The notes under the pieces were generated by a model that had not been told where the DNA came from, ran no database searches, and saw only the letters and a list, made by a program, of their open reading frames with translations. From the NCBI GenBank assembly GCA_023443515.1, contig JAEZUC010000063.1, forward strand, positions 1 through 15,613: DNA of 15,613 bases, in the 5' to 3' direction. The stretch comes from Bacillota bacterium (GTDB lineage Bacteria > Bacillota > Clostridia > Acetivibrionales > DSM-1351). Made by a program: the position numbers and the translations under genes. How positions within the stretch are numbered: position 1 is the first letter of the stretch; each line of letters begins with the position of its first letter. Of the stretch, positions 1 through 7,881 are shown piece after piece.

Positions 1-95
1 TGTGGGCAGCTTACTAGAGTTGGTGATGCCAGCTTCCACTGGGATCTTCTCTTACCTGTTCTTGCCTTGGACCATCTACGCTTTGGATTTGCCAT
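1..95 (-). CDS. rpmF: 50S ribosomal protein L32, 5' part (runs off the window)
   Basis: Only the first 31 codons are present, read leftwards from ATG at 95. They give MANPKRRWSKARTG and then RRSQWKLASPTLVSCP, the basic N-terminus and start of the Cys-containing segment typical of bacterial L32, a small protein of the large ribosomal subunit. A strong Shine-Dalgarno (AGGGAGGTG) sits about 5 bases upstream of the ATG. The gene lies 43 bases downstream of the DUF177 gene, the standard bacterial yceD-rpmF order, and is probably co-transcribed with it from the promoter at 666-694. The rest of the gene, including the remaining cysteines, is outside the window. Confidence 0.93.
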   Translation of the reverse strand, partial: MANPKRRWSKARTGKRRSQWKLASPTLVSCP

Positions 96-138
96 CAATA
101 ACACCTCCCTACTATAATGCAACCATCAAAGTAGAAAC

Positions 139-636
139 CTACTTGAAATAATCTTTAAGTATTTCCATCCTTGGGTCTACTATCTCTCGCTCATCACATT
201 TGCAACTTTTAATATTTAAATTGGTTCCACAAGTCCTGCATAACCCTTTGCAGTCTTCACTGCATACAATCTTCATGGGCATTGCAAGAATAATGTTGTC
301 TATAAGTGGCTTATCAATGTCAACAACATTACCTTCAAATGTATATGCATCAACATCATCGGATTTTGAAACCTCGACAAAGCTTTCTTCAACCCCAATA
401 TCTTCAGTCATATCTAAATGTTTCAGACACCTGAGGCAGTTTGCACTAAACTCATAATGAAGCTCACCACTTAACTTTAACAGGCCACCTAAATTAACTA
501 TGCGCCCCGTAAACTTAAAAGAAGGTTTAAACTCTACTGAAGTATCATACTCCCGTATCTTAGGCAGATCATCAACAAAATTGATATCTATCCCTGCTCC
601 TTCAGTTTTAATAATATCAGACACATTTACTCTCAT
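139..636 (-). CDS. DUF177 / YceD family protein
   Basis: This is a 165-residue protein of the YceD/DUF177 family, usually encoded just before rpmF as here. In other organisms the family is linked to large-subunit rRNA accumulation or processing; the exact activity in this organism is unknown. Visible hallmarks are a CLRC pair near residues 67-70 and a C-terminal Cys cluster (C-x3-C-x3-C-x2-C near residues 125-136), plausibly metal-binding. I chose ATG at 636, giving MRVNVSD, because AAGAGG lies just upstream and family members begin with a similar short motif. An in-frame TTG at 660 would add 8 residues but sits at the predicted transcription start, so it is unlikely. The fold assignment is strong; the function is inferred from family and neighbour. 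Confidence 0.88.
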   Translation of the reverse strand: MRVNVSDIIKTEGAGIDINFVDDLPKIREYDTSVEFKPSFKFTGRIVNLGGLLKLSGELHYEFSANCLRCLKHLDMTEDIGVEESFVEVSKSDDVDAYTFEGNVVDIDKPLIDNIILAMPMKIVCSEDCKGLCRTCGTNLNIKSCKCDEREIVDPRMEILKDYFK

Positions 637-665
637 AAGTAACCTCTTGAAAACCGACAACTGAT

Positions 666-694
666 ATTATACTAACTAATGCAGCTTTTGTCAA
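666..694 (-). promoter_or_regulatory. Sigma-A promoter for DUF177-rpmF
   Basis: On the minus strand TTGACA (689-694) is followed by a 17-base spacer and TATAAT (666-671), a perfect consensus. The predicted start of transcription is near 659, leaving a leader of about 23 bases before the ATG at 636. This decides against the upstream TTG start at 660. The promoter lies between ackA and DUF177, so the ribosomal pair can be expressed independently of pta-ackA. I saw no clear intrinsic terminator after ackA. Confidence 0.85.
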
Positions 695-775
695 TAATTC
701 AATTTCGGTAAAATTATATTATTCATTATATTACTATTATTGCCCTGTTTTTACATATATATTAGTCGAAACTTA

Positions 776-1966
776 CTATACCAGCCTTACTGTTTCTTTT
801 GCAATGGCAAGTTCTTCATTTGTAGGGATTACAAGGGTTCTTACGGTAGCATCTGCCGTAGAAATATCGACTTCCTGTCCCCTTAGCTTATTCTTTTCTG
901 CATCTATTTTGATTCCGAAGAAATCCATATCGCTGACAATCATATTTCTTACTACGGAATTATTCTCACCTACACCGGCTGTAAATACAATTGCATCAAC
1001 ACCGTTCATAACTGCAATATATTCTCCGATGAATTTTTTAACACCATAACAGAAAATTTTGATTGCAAGTTCGGCTCTGCTGTTTCCTGTATCAGCTGCA
1101 GCATGTAAATCTCTGAAGTCACTGCTTACACCGGATACGCCCAGAACACCTGACTTTTTATTTAAAAGATTACTTACACCCTTAACATCCAGGTTCTCCT
1201 TTTCCATAAGGAAGGTCACAACTTCTGGGTCGATAGTTCCGCTTCTCGTACCCATTGCAAGTCCCTGCAGAGGTGTGAAGCCCATTGATGTATCAACTGA
1301 CTTACCCTTGTTTACTGCACATATACTTGATCCGTTACCCAGATGACATGTGATTATCTTTAACTCGCTTAACGGCTTATCAAGCATTGCAGAAGCTCTT
1401 TCTGCAACATACTTGTGGGACGTTCCGTGGAAACCGTATTTTCTTATACCATATTTTTCATAAAGCTCATATGGTAATGCATAAAGGTATGCATAATCAG
1501 GCATGGAACTGTGGAAAGTTGTATCAAATACAGCTACCATCGGTATATTCGGCATAATCTGCTGACAAGCCTCTATACCTATTATATTTGGAGGATTATG
1601 AAGCGGAGCTATGTCTATACACTCTCTTACTGCTGCCATAACATTTTCATCTATAACTACTGAACTGTTGAATTTTTCTCCGCCATGTACTATTCTGTGT
1701 CCTACGGCTGATATTTCGGACATATTCTTTATAACGCCGATTTTATCGTCTATAAGTGCACTAATAACAGCCTCTATAGCATCTTTGTGGTTTTTTAATT
1801 CTTTATTTATTACAACAGCCTCTTCTGAACCCCTTGATTGCTTTATAAATGAATTGTCAATCCCTATTCTGTCACATAACCCCTTTGCAAGTACTATTTC
1901 ATTCGTCATATCTATTAATTGATATTTCAATGAAGAACTCCCCGCATTTATAACCAAAACCTTCAT
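776..1966 (-). CDS. ackA: Acetate kinase
   Basis: Acetate kinase interconverts acetyl phosphate + ADP and acetate + ATP, the substrate-level phosphorylation step of acetate fermentation, in the cytoplasm. The 396-residue length is normal. Seen in the sequence: NAGSSSLKYQ (residues 7-16), GHRIVHGGE (89-97), FDTTFH (147-152), GFHGTSH (178-184), CHLGNGSS (207-214) and GLAMGTRSGTIDP (235-247). Residues equivalent to the known catalytic set R91, D148, H180, R241 and E384 of the family are all present at those numbers. ATG at 1966 is preceded by AGGGGAGA. It lies 48 bases downstream of pta, the usual pta-ackA operon, and should be co-transcribed with it. Confidence 0.98.
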   Translation of the reverse strand: MKVLVINAGSSSLKYQLIDMTNEIVLAKGLCDRIGIDNSFIKQSRGSEEAVVINKELKNHKDAIEAVISALIDDKIGVIKNMSEISAVGHRIVHGGEKFNSSVVIDENVMAAVRECIDIAPLHNPPNIIGIEACQQIMPNIPMVAVFDTTFHSSMPDYAYLYALPYELYEKYGIRKYGFHGTSHKYVAERASAMLDKPLSELKIITCHLGNGSSICAVNKGKSVDTSMGFTPLQGLAMGTRSGTIDPEVVTFLMEKENLDVKGVSNLLNKKSGVLGVSGVSSDFRDLHAAADTGNSRAELAIKIFCYGVKKFIGEYIAVMNGVDAIVFTAGVGENNSVVRNMIVSDMDFFGIKIDAEKNKLRGQEVDISTADATVRTLVIPTNEELAIAKETVRLV

Positions 1967-2014
1967 TATATGTTCATCTCCCCTAATAATAGTTAAGTGT
2001 ATTTTTTTATTAAA

Positions 2015-3010
2015 TTAAGAATTCTGAGCCTGTACGCAAGTAATTGCAACGACACCTACTATATCCTCGGCACTGCATCCTCTTGAAAGGTCATTAACAG
2101 GTTTTGCAATACCTTGAATAATTGGACCGTAGGCCTCTGCCTTTGCAAGTCTTTGTGTCAGCTTGTAGGATATATTACCACAGTTCAGGTCAGGGAATAT
2201 TAATACATTGGCCTTTCCTGCAACACTGCTTCCCGGTGCTTTTGATGCTCCAACGGATGGAACTATGGCTGCATCTGCCTGCAATTCTCCGTCAAGCTGA
2301 AGATCAGGAGCTTTTTCCTTTGCGAGTTTAGTAGCCTCAATCACCTTTTCTGTAAGTACACTCTTTGCACTGCCGCATGTTGAATATGAAAGCATAGCAA
2401 CAACCGGTTCAGCCTGTACAAGGCTCTTGAAAGACTTTGAAGAAGCTATTGCTATTTCTGAAAGCTCTTCAGCGTTTGGATTTTCAACAAGTCCGCTGTC
2501 TCCGTATATGAAGACTCCGTTTTCTCCGTATTCACAGTCAGGTACAACCATTACGAAGAATGCTGATACAAGTTTTGCTCCGGGTGCTGTCTTTAATATT
2601 TGAAGAGCCGGCCTCAATGTGTTTGCAGTTGAATTGATTGCTCCCGCAACCATTCCGTCAGCCTCGCCCATTTTTACCATCATAATTCCGAAGTACAAAG
2701 AATTTTCTGACAATATTTTCTTTGCCTCTTCCAGAGTCATTCCTTTTGCCTTTCTAAGTTCATACAGGGTATTTACATACTCGTCAAATCTTTCAAAGTT
2801 TGCAGGATCAACTATTTTTGCCTTTGATATATCCAGGTCACCACCCAGCTTCTTTATATCATCCTTGTTACCAACAAGTACGATATTGGCAATACCTTGC
2901 TCCTGAATCATTGCAGCAGCTTTCAAAGTTCTGATATCATTACTTTCTGGTAGTACTATTGTTTTGATATCTTTTTTTGCTCTGCTCACAATCTGCTCTA
3001 AAAAGTTCAT
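2015..3010 (-). CDS. pta: Phosphate acetyltransferase
   Basis: Pta converts acetyl-CoA and phosphate to acetyl phosphate, feeding AckA. The protein is the short single-domain type (about 331 residues) usual in Clostridia, without the N-terminal regulatory domain of enterobacterial Pta. Family sequences seen are IVLPESNDIRTLKAA near the N-terminus, the MVAGAINSTANTLRPALQI stretch, DGELQADAA, and LIFPDLNCGNISYKLTQR towards the C-terminus. I start at ATG 3010 (MNFLEQIV), which follows AAAGGGGA; an in-frame ATG seven codons upstream (3031) overlaps that Shine-Dalgarno and is less likely. It is first in the pta-ackA operon. Its promoter should lie in the divergent gap up to 3392, but I could not identify a convincing one. 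Confidence 0.97.
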   Translation of the reverse strand: MNFLEQIVSRAKKDIKTIVLPESNDIRTLKAAAMIQEQGIANIVLVGNKDDIKKLGGDLDISKAKIVDPANFERFDEYVNTLYELRKAKGMTLEEAKKILSENSLYFGIMMVKMGEADGMVAGAINSTANTLRPALQILKTAPGAKLVSAFFVMVVPDCEYGENGVFIYGDSGLVENPNAEELSEIAIASSKSFKSLVQAEPVVAMLSYSTCGSAKSVLTEKVIEATKLAKEKAPDLQLDGELQADAAIVPSVGASKAPGSSVAGKANVLIFPDLNCGNISYKLTQRLAKAEAYGPIIQGIAKPVNDLSRGCSAEDIVGVVAITCVQAQNS

Positions 3011-3392
3011 GTTTTTAAAGTCCCCTTTCATTAGTTACGCAATACTAACAAGGCCAATCAAGCTCGGGCCCCATTAACATTATCAAACTGAAAGTCTTTT
3101 AGATAAGGCAATTCAATTTAACAAAGTTAATATTGCACTTTGACATAATTATATTATCTAAGATTTAGTAAAAATTTATTATTATTACCTGGTTATAATA
3201 CCTGAAAACAAGTACTCGCACCACTTTTATTATATACAAATTGTTCATTGTATACAAGAAAAAATTTGTTATTTAAATTTTGTATTTCACAAACCGCCAA
3301 AACTGTTATAAACTTATATTAAACAAAGGCACAATTTATTTTTTTAAATAATTTACAGTAGAGACCATTACGAAAGGTAAGGTAAAAAACCA
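3011..3392. other. Divergent intergenic region between pta and the spermidine-synthase-like gene
   Basis: This A+T-rich stretch separates pta (leftward) from the membrane/spermidine-synthase-like gene (rightward) and must hold both promoters. Near pta there is a short GGGGCCC patch and the pta ribosome binding site. No -35/-10 pair with good spacing stands out on either strand. The most structured part is the inverted repeat at 3233-3257, listed separately. I see no ORF with a ribosome binding site and no RNA gene. Confidence 0.5.
3233..3257. promoter_or_regulatory. Possible operator: TATACAA-N8-TTGTATA with nested TTGTATACAA
   Basis: TATACAA (3233-3239) and TTGTATA (3248-3254) form a perfect 7-bp inverted repeat with an 8-base spacer. 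The right arm extends into TTGTATACAA (3248-3257), itself a perfect 10-bp palindrome. The site sits midway between two divergent genes, where a shared operator would be expected. The background is very A+T-rich, so chance is a real alternative. Confidence 0.35.
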
Positions 3393-4994
3393 ATGAAAAA
3401 AAAGCTACTCTTATATTCCACATCGTTCTTTTGCGGAATGTCTGTAATGGCAGTTGAACTAAGTGTTTCCAAGCTTCTTGCGCCGTACTTCGGGACTTCT
3501 CAGATTATATGGACCGTTATCATCGGATTGATTATGATATCCCTGAGTGTAGGAAACGTTTTGGGTGGAAGGTCTGCCGATAAGCATAACAGCATGAACA
3601 GGCTTTATTTTATTATATGGGCAGCCGCTATATGGATTGCCATAATTCCTTTTGTGGGCAAATATATCGTTGTAGGTATAATCGGCCTGCTTTTTATGTT
3701 CCTTCCCCAGAACCTGCTTATTACTGGCTCGGCAATCTCTTGTCTTGTTCTCTTCTCTGTTCCGTTGATTGGACTTGGGATGGTTTCTCCCTATTTGGTG
3801 AAGCTGGGTGTTACCGACATTGAAAACACAGGCAAAACCGCCGGAAAGATATATGCCATGAATACTATAGGGAGTATTATAGGGACATTTTTACCGACTT
3901 TTGTAACAATTCCTACCGTCGGCACAAGTAAAACTTTTCTGATTTTCGCACTGGTTCTGAACGTTATCTGCCTTGCTTACTTTGTAATGAATAAAATTAA
4001 ACCTGTAAAGACTTCTTTGACATTTTTAATAATTTTTGCTTTGCTCTTTATGCCCCTTTCTAATTCTTATGCTTTCTGGAGGGACTGTGTTGTCGAAGAA
4101 GAATCTGTGTACAACTATTTACAGGTAACTGAAGACAAAGACTCCGTGTACCTTTCAACAAATGTGGCCTTTGGTGTTCAGTCAGTGTACAAAAAGGACA
4201 ATAAGCTGTCGGGTATGTATTATGATTACTCACTGGCGGCTCCTCAGTTCATAAAGGATTTTAAAAGCGATAAAAAAACAGACCTTCTGGTACTTGGAAA
4301 CGGTACCGGTACTTACGCAAAACAGTCCAAAATATATTATCCCAATGTAAAGACCGATGCTGTTGAGATTGACCCAAAGATTGTTGATTTATCTAAAAAA
4401 TATTTTGACTTGAAGGATGATGAAGCAACCATTTACGAGACCGACGGTAGAACCTTTCTTTCTGATAAAAATTGCGGTATGTACGACGTAATAATGATTG
4501 ATGCTTATCATGACATAACAATCCCGTTCCACATGGCCACCCAAGAGTTTTTTACCAAAGTTTCAGAGCATTTGAAACCCGGTGGTGTAATTATACTTAA
4601 TATTAACATGAAGGCAAAAGGTGATAATCCTATAAACCTGTATTTAACCCAGACTGTCAAGAGTGTTTTTGAAAAGGTTTATACTTGTGAATTAAAAACA
4701 AGTACAAATGAATTATTATTTGCATCAAATGATACAAATATGTTGAATAATTTATATGACAATATAAACAGTATGAATCCTTCAGACCCTTTAAAAGAAG
4801 TTTTTGAATTTGTAAATGAAAATCTGGAGGAGGTCACTGATTCAAGTCATGTATTCACAGATGAAGTGGCACCTGTTGATATATTAGGACAAAAGCTTCT
4901 TAACACGATGGTACAGGATGAAACTTCTGATTTGAAGGAAATGATTAATTTTAAAGAAAAGGGATTCAAGGGTTTGCTTGACATGCTTAGATAG
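3393..4994 (+). CDS. Membrane protein fused to a spermidine-synthase-like methyltransferase-fold domain
   Basis: The 533-residue protein has two parts. Residues about 5-225 form seven or eight hydrophobic segments, beginning with a stretch containing GMSVMAVELSVSKLLAPYFG that is characteristic of the MFS-like N-terminal region fused to SpeE-type domains. Residues about 285-430 form a Rossmann-type domain with LVLGNGTGTYAK (299-310), acidic VEID (324-327), a conserved DG (351-352) and MIDAY (368-372). The canonical spermidine synthase GGGDGG loop is replaced by LGNGTG, and the usual catalytic Asp segment reads IDAYHD, so true putrescine aminopropyltransferase activity is doubtful; the natural substrate is unknown. 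ATG at 3393 follows AAAGGTAAGG. It appears monocistronic, ending 139 bases before gltX. Confidence 0.85.
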   Translation: MKKKLLLYSTSFFCGMSVMAVELSVSKLLAPYFGTSQIIWTVIIGLIMISLSVGNVLGGRSADKHNSMNRLYFIIWAAAIWIAIIPFVGKYIVVGIIGLLFMFLPQNLLITGSAISCLVLFSVPLIGLGMVSPYLVKLGVTDIENTGKTAGKIYAMNTIGSIIGTFLPTFVTIPTVGTSKTFLIFALVLNVICLAYFVMNKIKPVKTSLTFLIIFALLFMPLSNSYAFWRDCVVEEESVYNYLQVTEDKDSVYLSTNVAFGVQSVYKKDNKLSGMYYDYSLAAPQFIKDFKSDKKTDLLVLGNGTGTYAKQSKIYYPNVKTDAVEIDPKIVDLSKKYFDLKDDEATIYETDGRTFLSDKNCGMYDVIMIDAYHDITIPFHMATQEFFTKVSEHLKPGGVIILNINMKAKGDNPINLYLTQTVKSVFEKVYTCELKTSTNELLFASNDTNMLNNLYDNINSMNPSDPLKEVFEFVNENLEEVTDSSHVFTDEVAPVDILGQKLLNTMVQDETSDLKEMINFKEKGFKGLLDMLR

Positions 4995-5004
4995 ATAATT
5001 CACC

Positions 5005-5034
5005 TTGACACACATTTATTTAAAATAATATAAT
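5005..5034 (+). promoter_or_regulatory. Sigma-A promoter upstream of gltX
   Basis: TTGACA (5005-5010), an 18-base spacer and TATAAT (5029-5034) match the consensus at all twelve positions. Transcription would start near 5041, about ten bases before the terminator hairpin at 5051-5084. The leader to the gltX ATG would be about 93 bases and would contain that hairpin. No better promoter is visible between the hairpin and gltX. Confidence 0.75.
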
Positions 5035-5050
5035 ATTATTGCGGAAGATT

Positions 5051-5084
5051 ACCTTTCGTCCTACATATGGACGAAAGGTTTTTT
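5051..5084 (+). terminator. Intrinsic terminator; possible gltX attenuator
   Basis: A perfect 11-bp stem, ACCTTTCGTCC (5051-5061) with GGACGAAAGGT (5069-5079), a 7-base loop, and six Ts (5079-5084). It can terminate transcripts from the upstream membrane-protein gene. The consensus promoter at 5005-5034 lies upstream of it, so it also falls within the predicted gltX leader. CCTTTC of its 5' arm (5052-5057) is complementary to GAAAGG of the gltX ribosome binding site (5119-5124). An alternative fold is therefore possible; this is inference. Confidence 0.88.
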
Positions 5085-5133
5085 AATATGTTTTCTAAAA
5101 ATTATATAAATTTCTATTGAAAGGAGATTTTTT

Positions 5134-6603
5134 ATGCAAAATGTAAGAACCAGATTTGCACCTAGTCCTACAGGCTATATGCATATAGGAAATTTGAGGA
5201 CTGCACTTTATGAATATCTTATTGCAAAAAAATACAATGGTAAATTCATTTTAAGAATAGAAGATACCGATCAGGAACGTTTTGTCGAAGGAGCTGTAAA
5301 CGTTATATACAAAACCCTCAAGCTTGCCGGAATAAACCACGATGAAGGCCCGGATGTTGGAGGTAATTACGGCCCTTATGTACAAAGTGAAAGAAGGGGC
5401 ATGTACCTCGAGTATGCTAAAAAGCTTGTCGAGCTTGGCGGTGCATACTATTGCTTCTGTACCAAGGAAAGACTTGCTGAATTGAAGGAAAAGCACGATG
5501 CCGAAGGTCATGGTCACAGATATGACCGTTGCTGCCTGAAGCTTTCTAAAGAAGAGATAGAAGAAAATCTTAGAAACAACGTACCTTATGTTATAAGACA
5601 AAAAATGCCGGATACCGGAGCAACAAGCTTTGAAGATGCTGTTTATGGTACAATAACCGTTGATAACAGCGAGCTTGACGATCAGATTCTTATTAAGACT
5701 GACGGACTTCCTACTTATAACTTTGCAAATGTAATCGATGACCATCAGATGGAAATTTCACATGTTGTAAGGGGTAACGAATACCTTTCTTCTACTCCTA
5801 AATACAACCTTCTGTATGAAGCTTTCGGATGGGAAATACCAACTTACGTACATGTTCCTCTTATTCTCAAGGCTTCCGGACAGAAGCTCAGTAAAAGGGC
5901 AGGAGACCCATCCTTTGAAGATTTGGTTTCAATGGGTTATCTGGTTGAAGCTATTGTAAACTATGTTGTATTGCTGGGCTGGAGTCCAAGTACAAACCAG
6001 GAGATTTATTCTTTAAAGGAACTTGAAGAAGTTTTTGAAATTTCAGGTATCAGTAAGGCTCCTGCTATTTTTGATATTAACAAGCTTACTTGGATGAATG
6101 GTGAGTATATCAGAAAAATGCCTGTAGAAGAATTCCACAAGCTGGCCCTTCCATTTTACGAAAAAGCCATAACTAATAAAAATATTGACACTCTAAAGCT
6201 TAGCAAGTTGCTTCAGATAAGAACAGAGGTTTTGACCACTATTCCGGAAACTATTGATTTTCTCGACCAATTGCCGGACTACGATGTTCAGATGTATGTT
6301 CATAAGAAGAGTAAAACTACTCTTGAAAACTCCCTTGAGAATCTAATTGCTGCTTACCCGATTCTGGAAGGTATTAGCGATTGGAATGCTGACAGTATTC
6401 ACGAAAGGGTTTTTGCACAAATAGAAGCTCTTGGGATTAAAAACAGCTTAATGCTTTGGCCTATAAGAACTGCTGTGTCCGGAAAGGCTGTTACACCGGG
6501 CGGAGCTATTGAAATCGCGGATATAATCGGAAAAGAAGAAACACTCAAAAGAATCAGTGCTGGTATTGAAAAATTAAAGGCTGCTTTGGGGACCAATGCA
6601 TAA
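5134..6603 (+). CDS. gltX: Glutamate--tRNA ligase
   Basis: This class I aminoacyl-tRNA synthetase charges tRNA-Glu (and in many Firmicutes also tRNA-Gln, later amidated by GatCAB) in the cytoplasm. At 489 residues its length is typical. Seen: FAPSPTGYMHIGN with the HIGH-type motif HIGN at 17-20, RIEDTD (41-46), and the KMSKS-type motif KLSKR (251-255). A CFC pair (107, 109), Y130 and C134 match the spacing of the E. coli-type GluRS zinc site, though the following His ligand is not obvious. The C-terminal anticodon-binding domain is present. ATG at 5134 follows AAAGGAGA. The promoter and hairpin upstream suggest leader control. apgM follows after 29 bases, probably in the same transcript. Confidence 0.97.
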   Translation: MQNVRTRFAPSPTGYMHIGNLRTALYEYLIAKKYNGKFILRIEDTDQERFVEGAVNVIYKTLKLAGINHDEGPDVGGNYGPYVQSERRGMYLEYAKKLVELGGAYYCFCTKERLAELKEKHDAEGHGHRYDRCCLKLSKEEIEENLRNNVPYVIRQKMPDTGATSFEDAVYGTITVDNSELDDQILIKTDGLPTYNFANVIDDHQMEISHVVRGNEYLSSTPKYNLLYEAFGWEIPTYVHVPLILKASGQKLSKRAGDPSFEDLVSMGYLVEAIVNYVVLLGWSPSTNQEIYSLKELEEVFEISGISKAPAIFDINKLTWMNGEYIRKMPVEEFHKLALPFYEKAITNKNIDTLKLSKLLQIRTEVLTTIPETIDFLDQLPDYDVQMYVHKKSKTTLENSLENLIAAYPILEGISDWNADSIHERVFAQIEALGIKNSLMLWPIRTAVSGKAVTPGGAIEIADIIGKEETLKRISAGIEKLKAALGTNA

Positions 6604-6632
6604 ATAATATTAAGTGTAAAGGATTTGATAGT

Positions 6633-7844
6633 ATGAAATATGTAGTGATTCTCGGTGACGGTATGGCTGACTTTACCATGCCTGAACTTGATAACAAAAC
6701 CCCTCTGCAATATGCAAAAAAACCGACAATTGATATGCTTGCTTCAAAGGGGACCGTAGGACTTGTTCGTACTGTTCCCGAAGGTATTGCACCCGGCAGC
6801 GATGCTGCCAACCTGTCGGTAATGGGCTATGACCCAAAGGTTTACTATACAGGTCGTTCACCTCTGGAGGCCGTAAGTATGGGAATAGAATTATCACCTA
6901 CTGATGTTGCCTTAAGGTGCAATCTTGTTCACCTGTCGGAAGAAGAGTCAGAATATTCCGATAAAACAATGATTGATTACAGTTCAGATGAAATATCAAC
7001 GGCTGAGTCTAAAGTTCTGATAGAAGCTGTAAATGACGCTCTTAAAACCGAGAACATAAATTTTCATCCCGGAATAAGCTACAGACATTGCATGGTTTGG
7101 AGCAATGGCAGGACAGGCCTTGGATGTACTCCTCCCCATGATATTTCCGAGAAAAAGATAAAAGAGTATCTGCCTGAGGAACAGTCAGGTCTGCTACTTG
7201 AGTTGATGAAGAAAAGTTATGATATTTTAAAAGACCATCCCATAAATCAGGCAAGAAAAGCACGTGGACTAAGAACCGCAAACTCTATATGGTTGTGGGG
7301 CGAGGGTAAAAAGCCGGCCTTGTCATCTTTCCAGGAAAAATACGAAAAAACCGGAGCAATGATATCAGCAGTGGATTTACTTAAAGGTATCGGTATCTGT
7401 GCAGGACTTGATTCAATAGATGTTGAAGGTGCAACAGGTAACATTGATACAAATTTTATCGGTAAAGCTAATGCAGCCATTAAAGCTCTTGAAGACGGAA
7501 AAGATTTTGTTTATGTACATGTTGAAGCCCCTGACGAATGTGGCCACAGATATGAAATTGAAAATAAAGTCAAAGCTATAGAGTTGTTGGATTCACAAAT
7601 AGTAAAACCTATACTTGAAGGTATCAGTAAGTTTGATTACCGGGTATTGGTGCTTCCGGACCATCCGACTCCTCTTCGCTTACGTACTCATACATCCGAG
7701 CCGGTTCCATTTATCATTTATGACAGCACCAATGAAGTTCAATCACAAGCTAATAGCTATGATGAATTTGAAGCTGAAAAATCAGGTGTTTTCGTAGAAG
7801 ATGGTTACAAACTAATGGATTTGTTTATCAAAGGAAGTTTATAA
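6633..7844 (+). CDS. apgM: ApgM-type cofactor-independent phosphoglycerate mutase (or related homoserine kinase)
   Basis: A 403-residue member of the alkaline-phosphatase superfamily, in the archaeal-type 2,3-bisphosphoglycerate-independent phosphoglycerate mutase branch. Metal-binding and catalytic elements seen are LGDGMAD (7-13), the nucleophile serine in PGSDAANLS (S56), EAPDECGHR (298-306), LPDHPTPLR (341-349) and RTHT (351-354). The classical role is interconversion of 3- and 2-phosphoglycerate in glycolysis. A sister family, common in Clostridia and Bacteroides, has been proposed to act as homoserine kinase in threonine synthesis, and the sequence alone does not let me exclude that. 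Neighbours give no threonine-pathway support. ATG at 6633 follows AAAGGA; the gene lies 29 bases after gltX. Confidence 0.88.
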   Translation: MKYVVILGDGMADFTMPELDNKTPLQYAKKPTIDMLASKGTVGLVRTVPEGIAPGSDAANLSVMGYDPKVYYTGRSPLEAVSMGIELSPTDVALRCNLVHLSEEESEYSDKTMIDYSSDEISTAESKVLIEAVNDALKTENINFHPGISYRHCMVWSNGRTGLGCTPPHDISEKKIKEYLPEEQSGLLLELMKKSYDILKDHPINQARKARGLRTANSIWLWGEGKKPALSSFQEKYEKTGAMISAVDLLKGIGICAGLDSIDVEGATGNIDTNFIGKANAAIKALEDGKDFVYVHVEAPDECGHRYEIENKVKAIELLDSQIVKPILEGISKFDYRVLVLPDHPTPLRLRTHTSEPVPFIIYDSTNEVQSQANSYDEFEAEKSGVFVEDGYKLMDLFIKGSL

Positions 7845-7866
7845 TTAACCTTTACCCAAGGTTTAA
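7845..7866 (+). terminator. Weak hairpin after apgM
   Basis: Directly after the apgM stop codon, TTAACCTT (7845-7852) can pair with AAGGTTTAA (7858-7866), with one bulged base and a 5-base loop. There is no T-run after it, so it would be a poor intrinsic terminator. The large structured element that follows, with six Ts at 8051-8056, may serve instead. Confidence 0.3.
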
Positions 7867-7881
7867 ATTGTATCAGTTGAA

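Noticed and set aside
637..660. TTG start giving an 8-residue longer DUF177 protein
   Set aside because: The promoter at 666-694 places the transcription start at about this position, and ATG 636 has its own AAGAGG ribosome binding site.
4995..5133. T-box riboswitch before gltX
   Set aside because: The leader is only about 93 bases, with no T-box sequence and no specifier stem; only the terminator hairpin is present.
5251..5745. Minus-strand open frame within gltX (164 codons)
   Set aside because: It is a shadow of gltX: composition is atypical, there is no ribosome binding site, and the plus-strand gene is certain.
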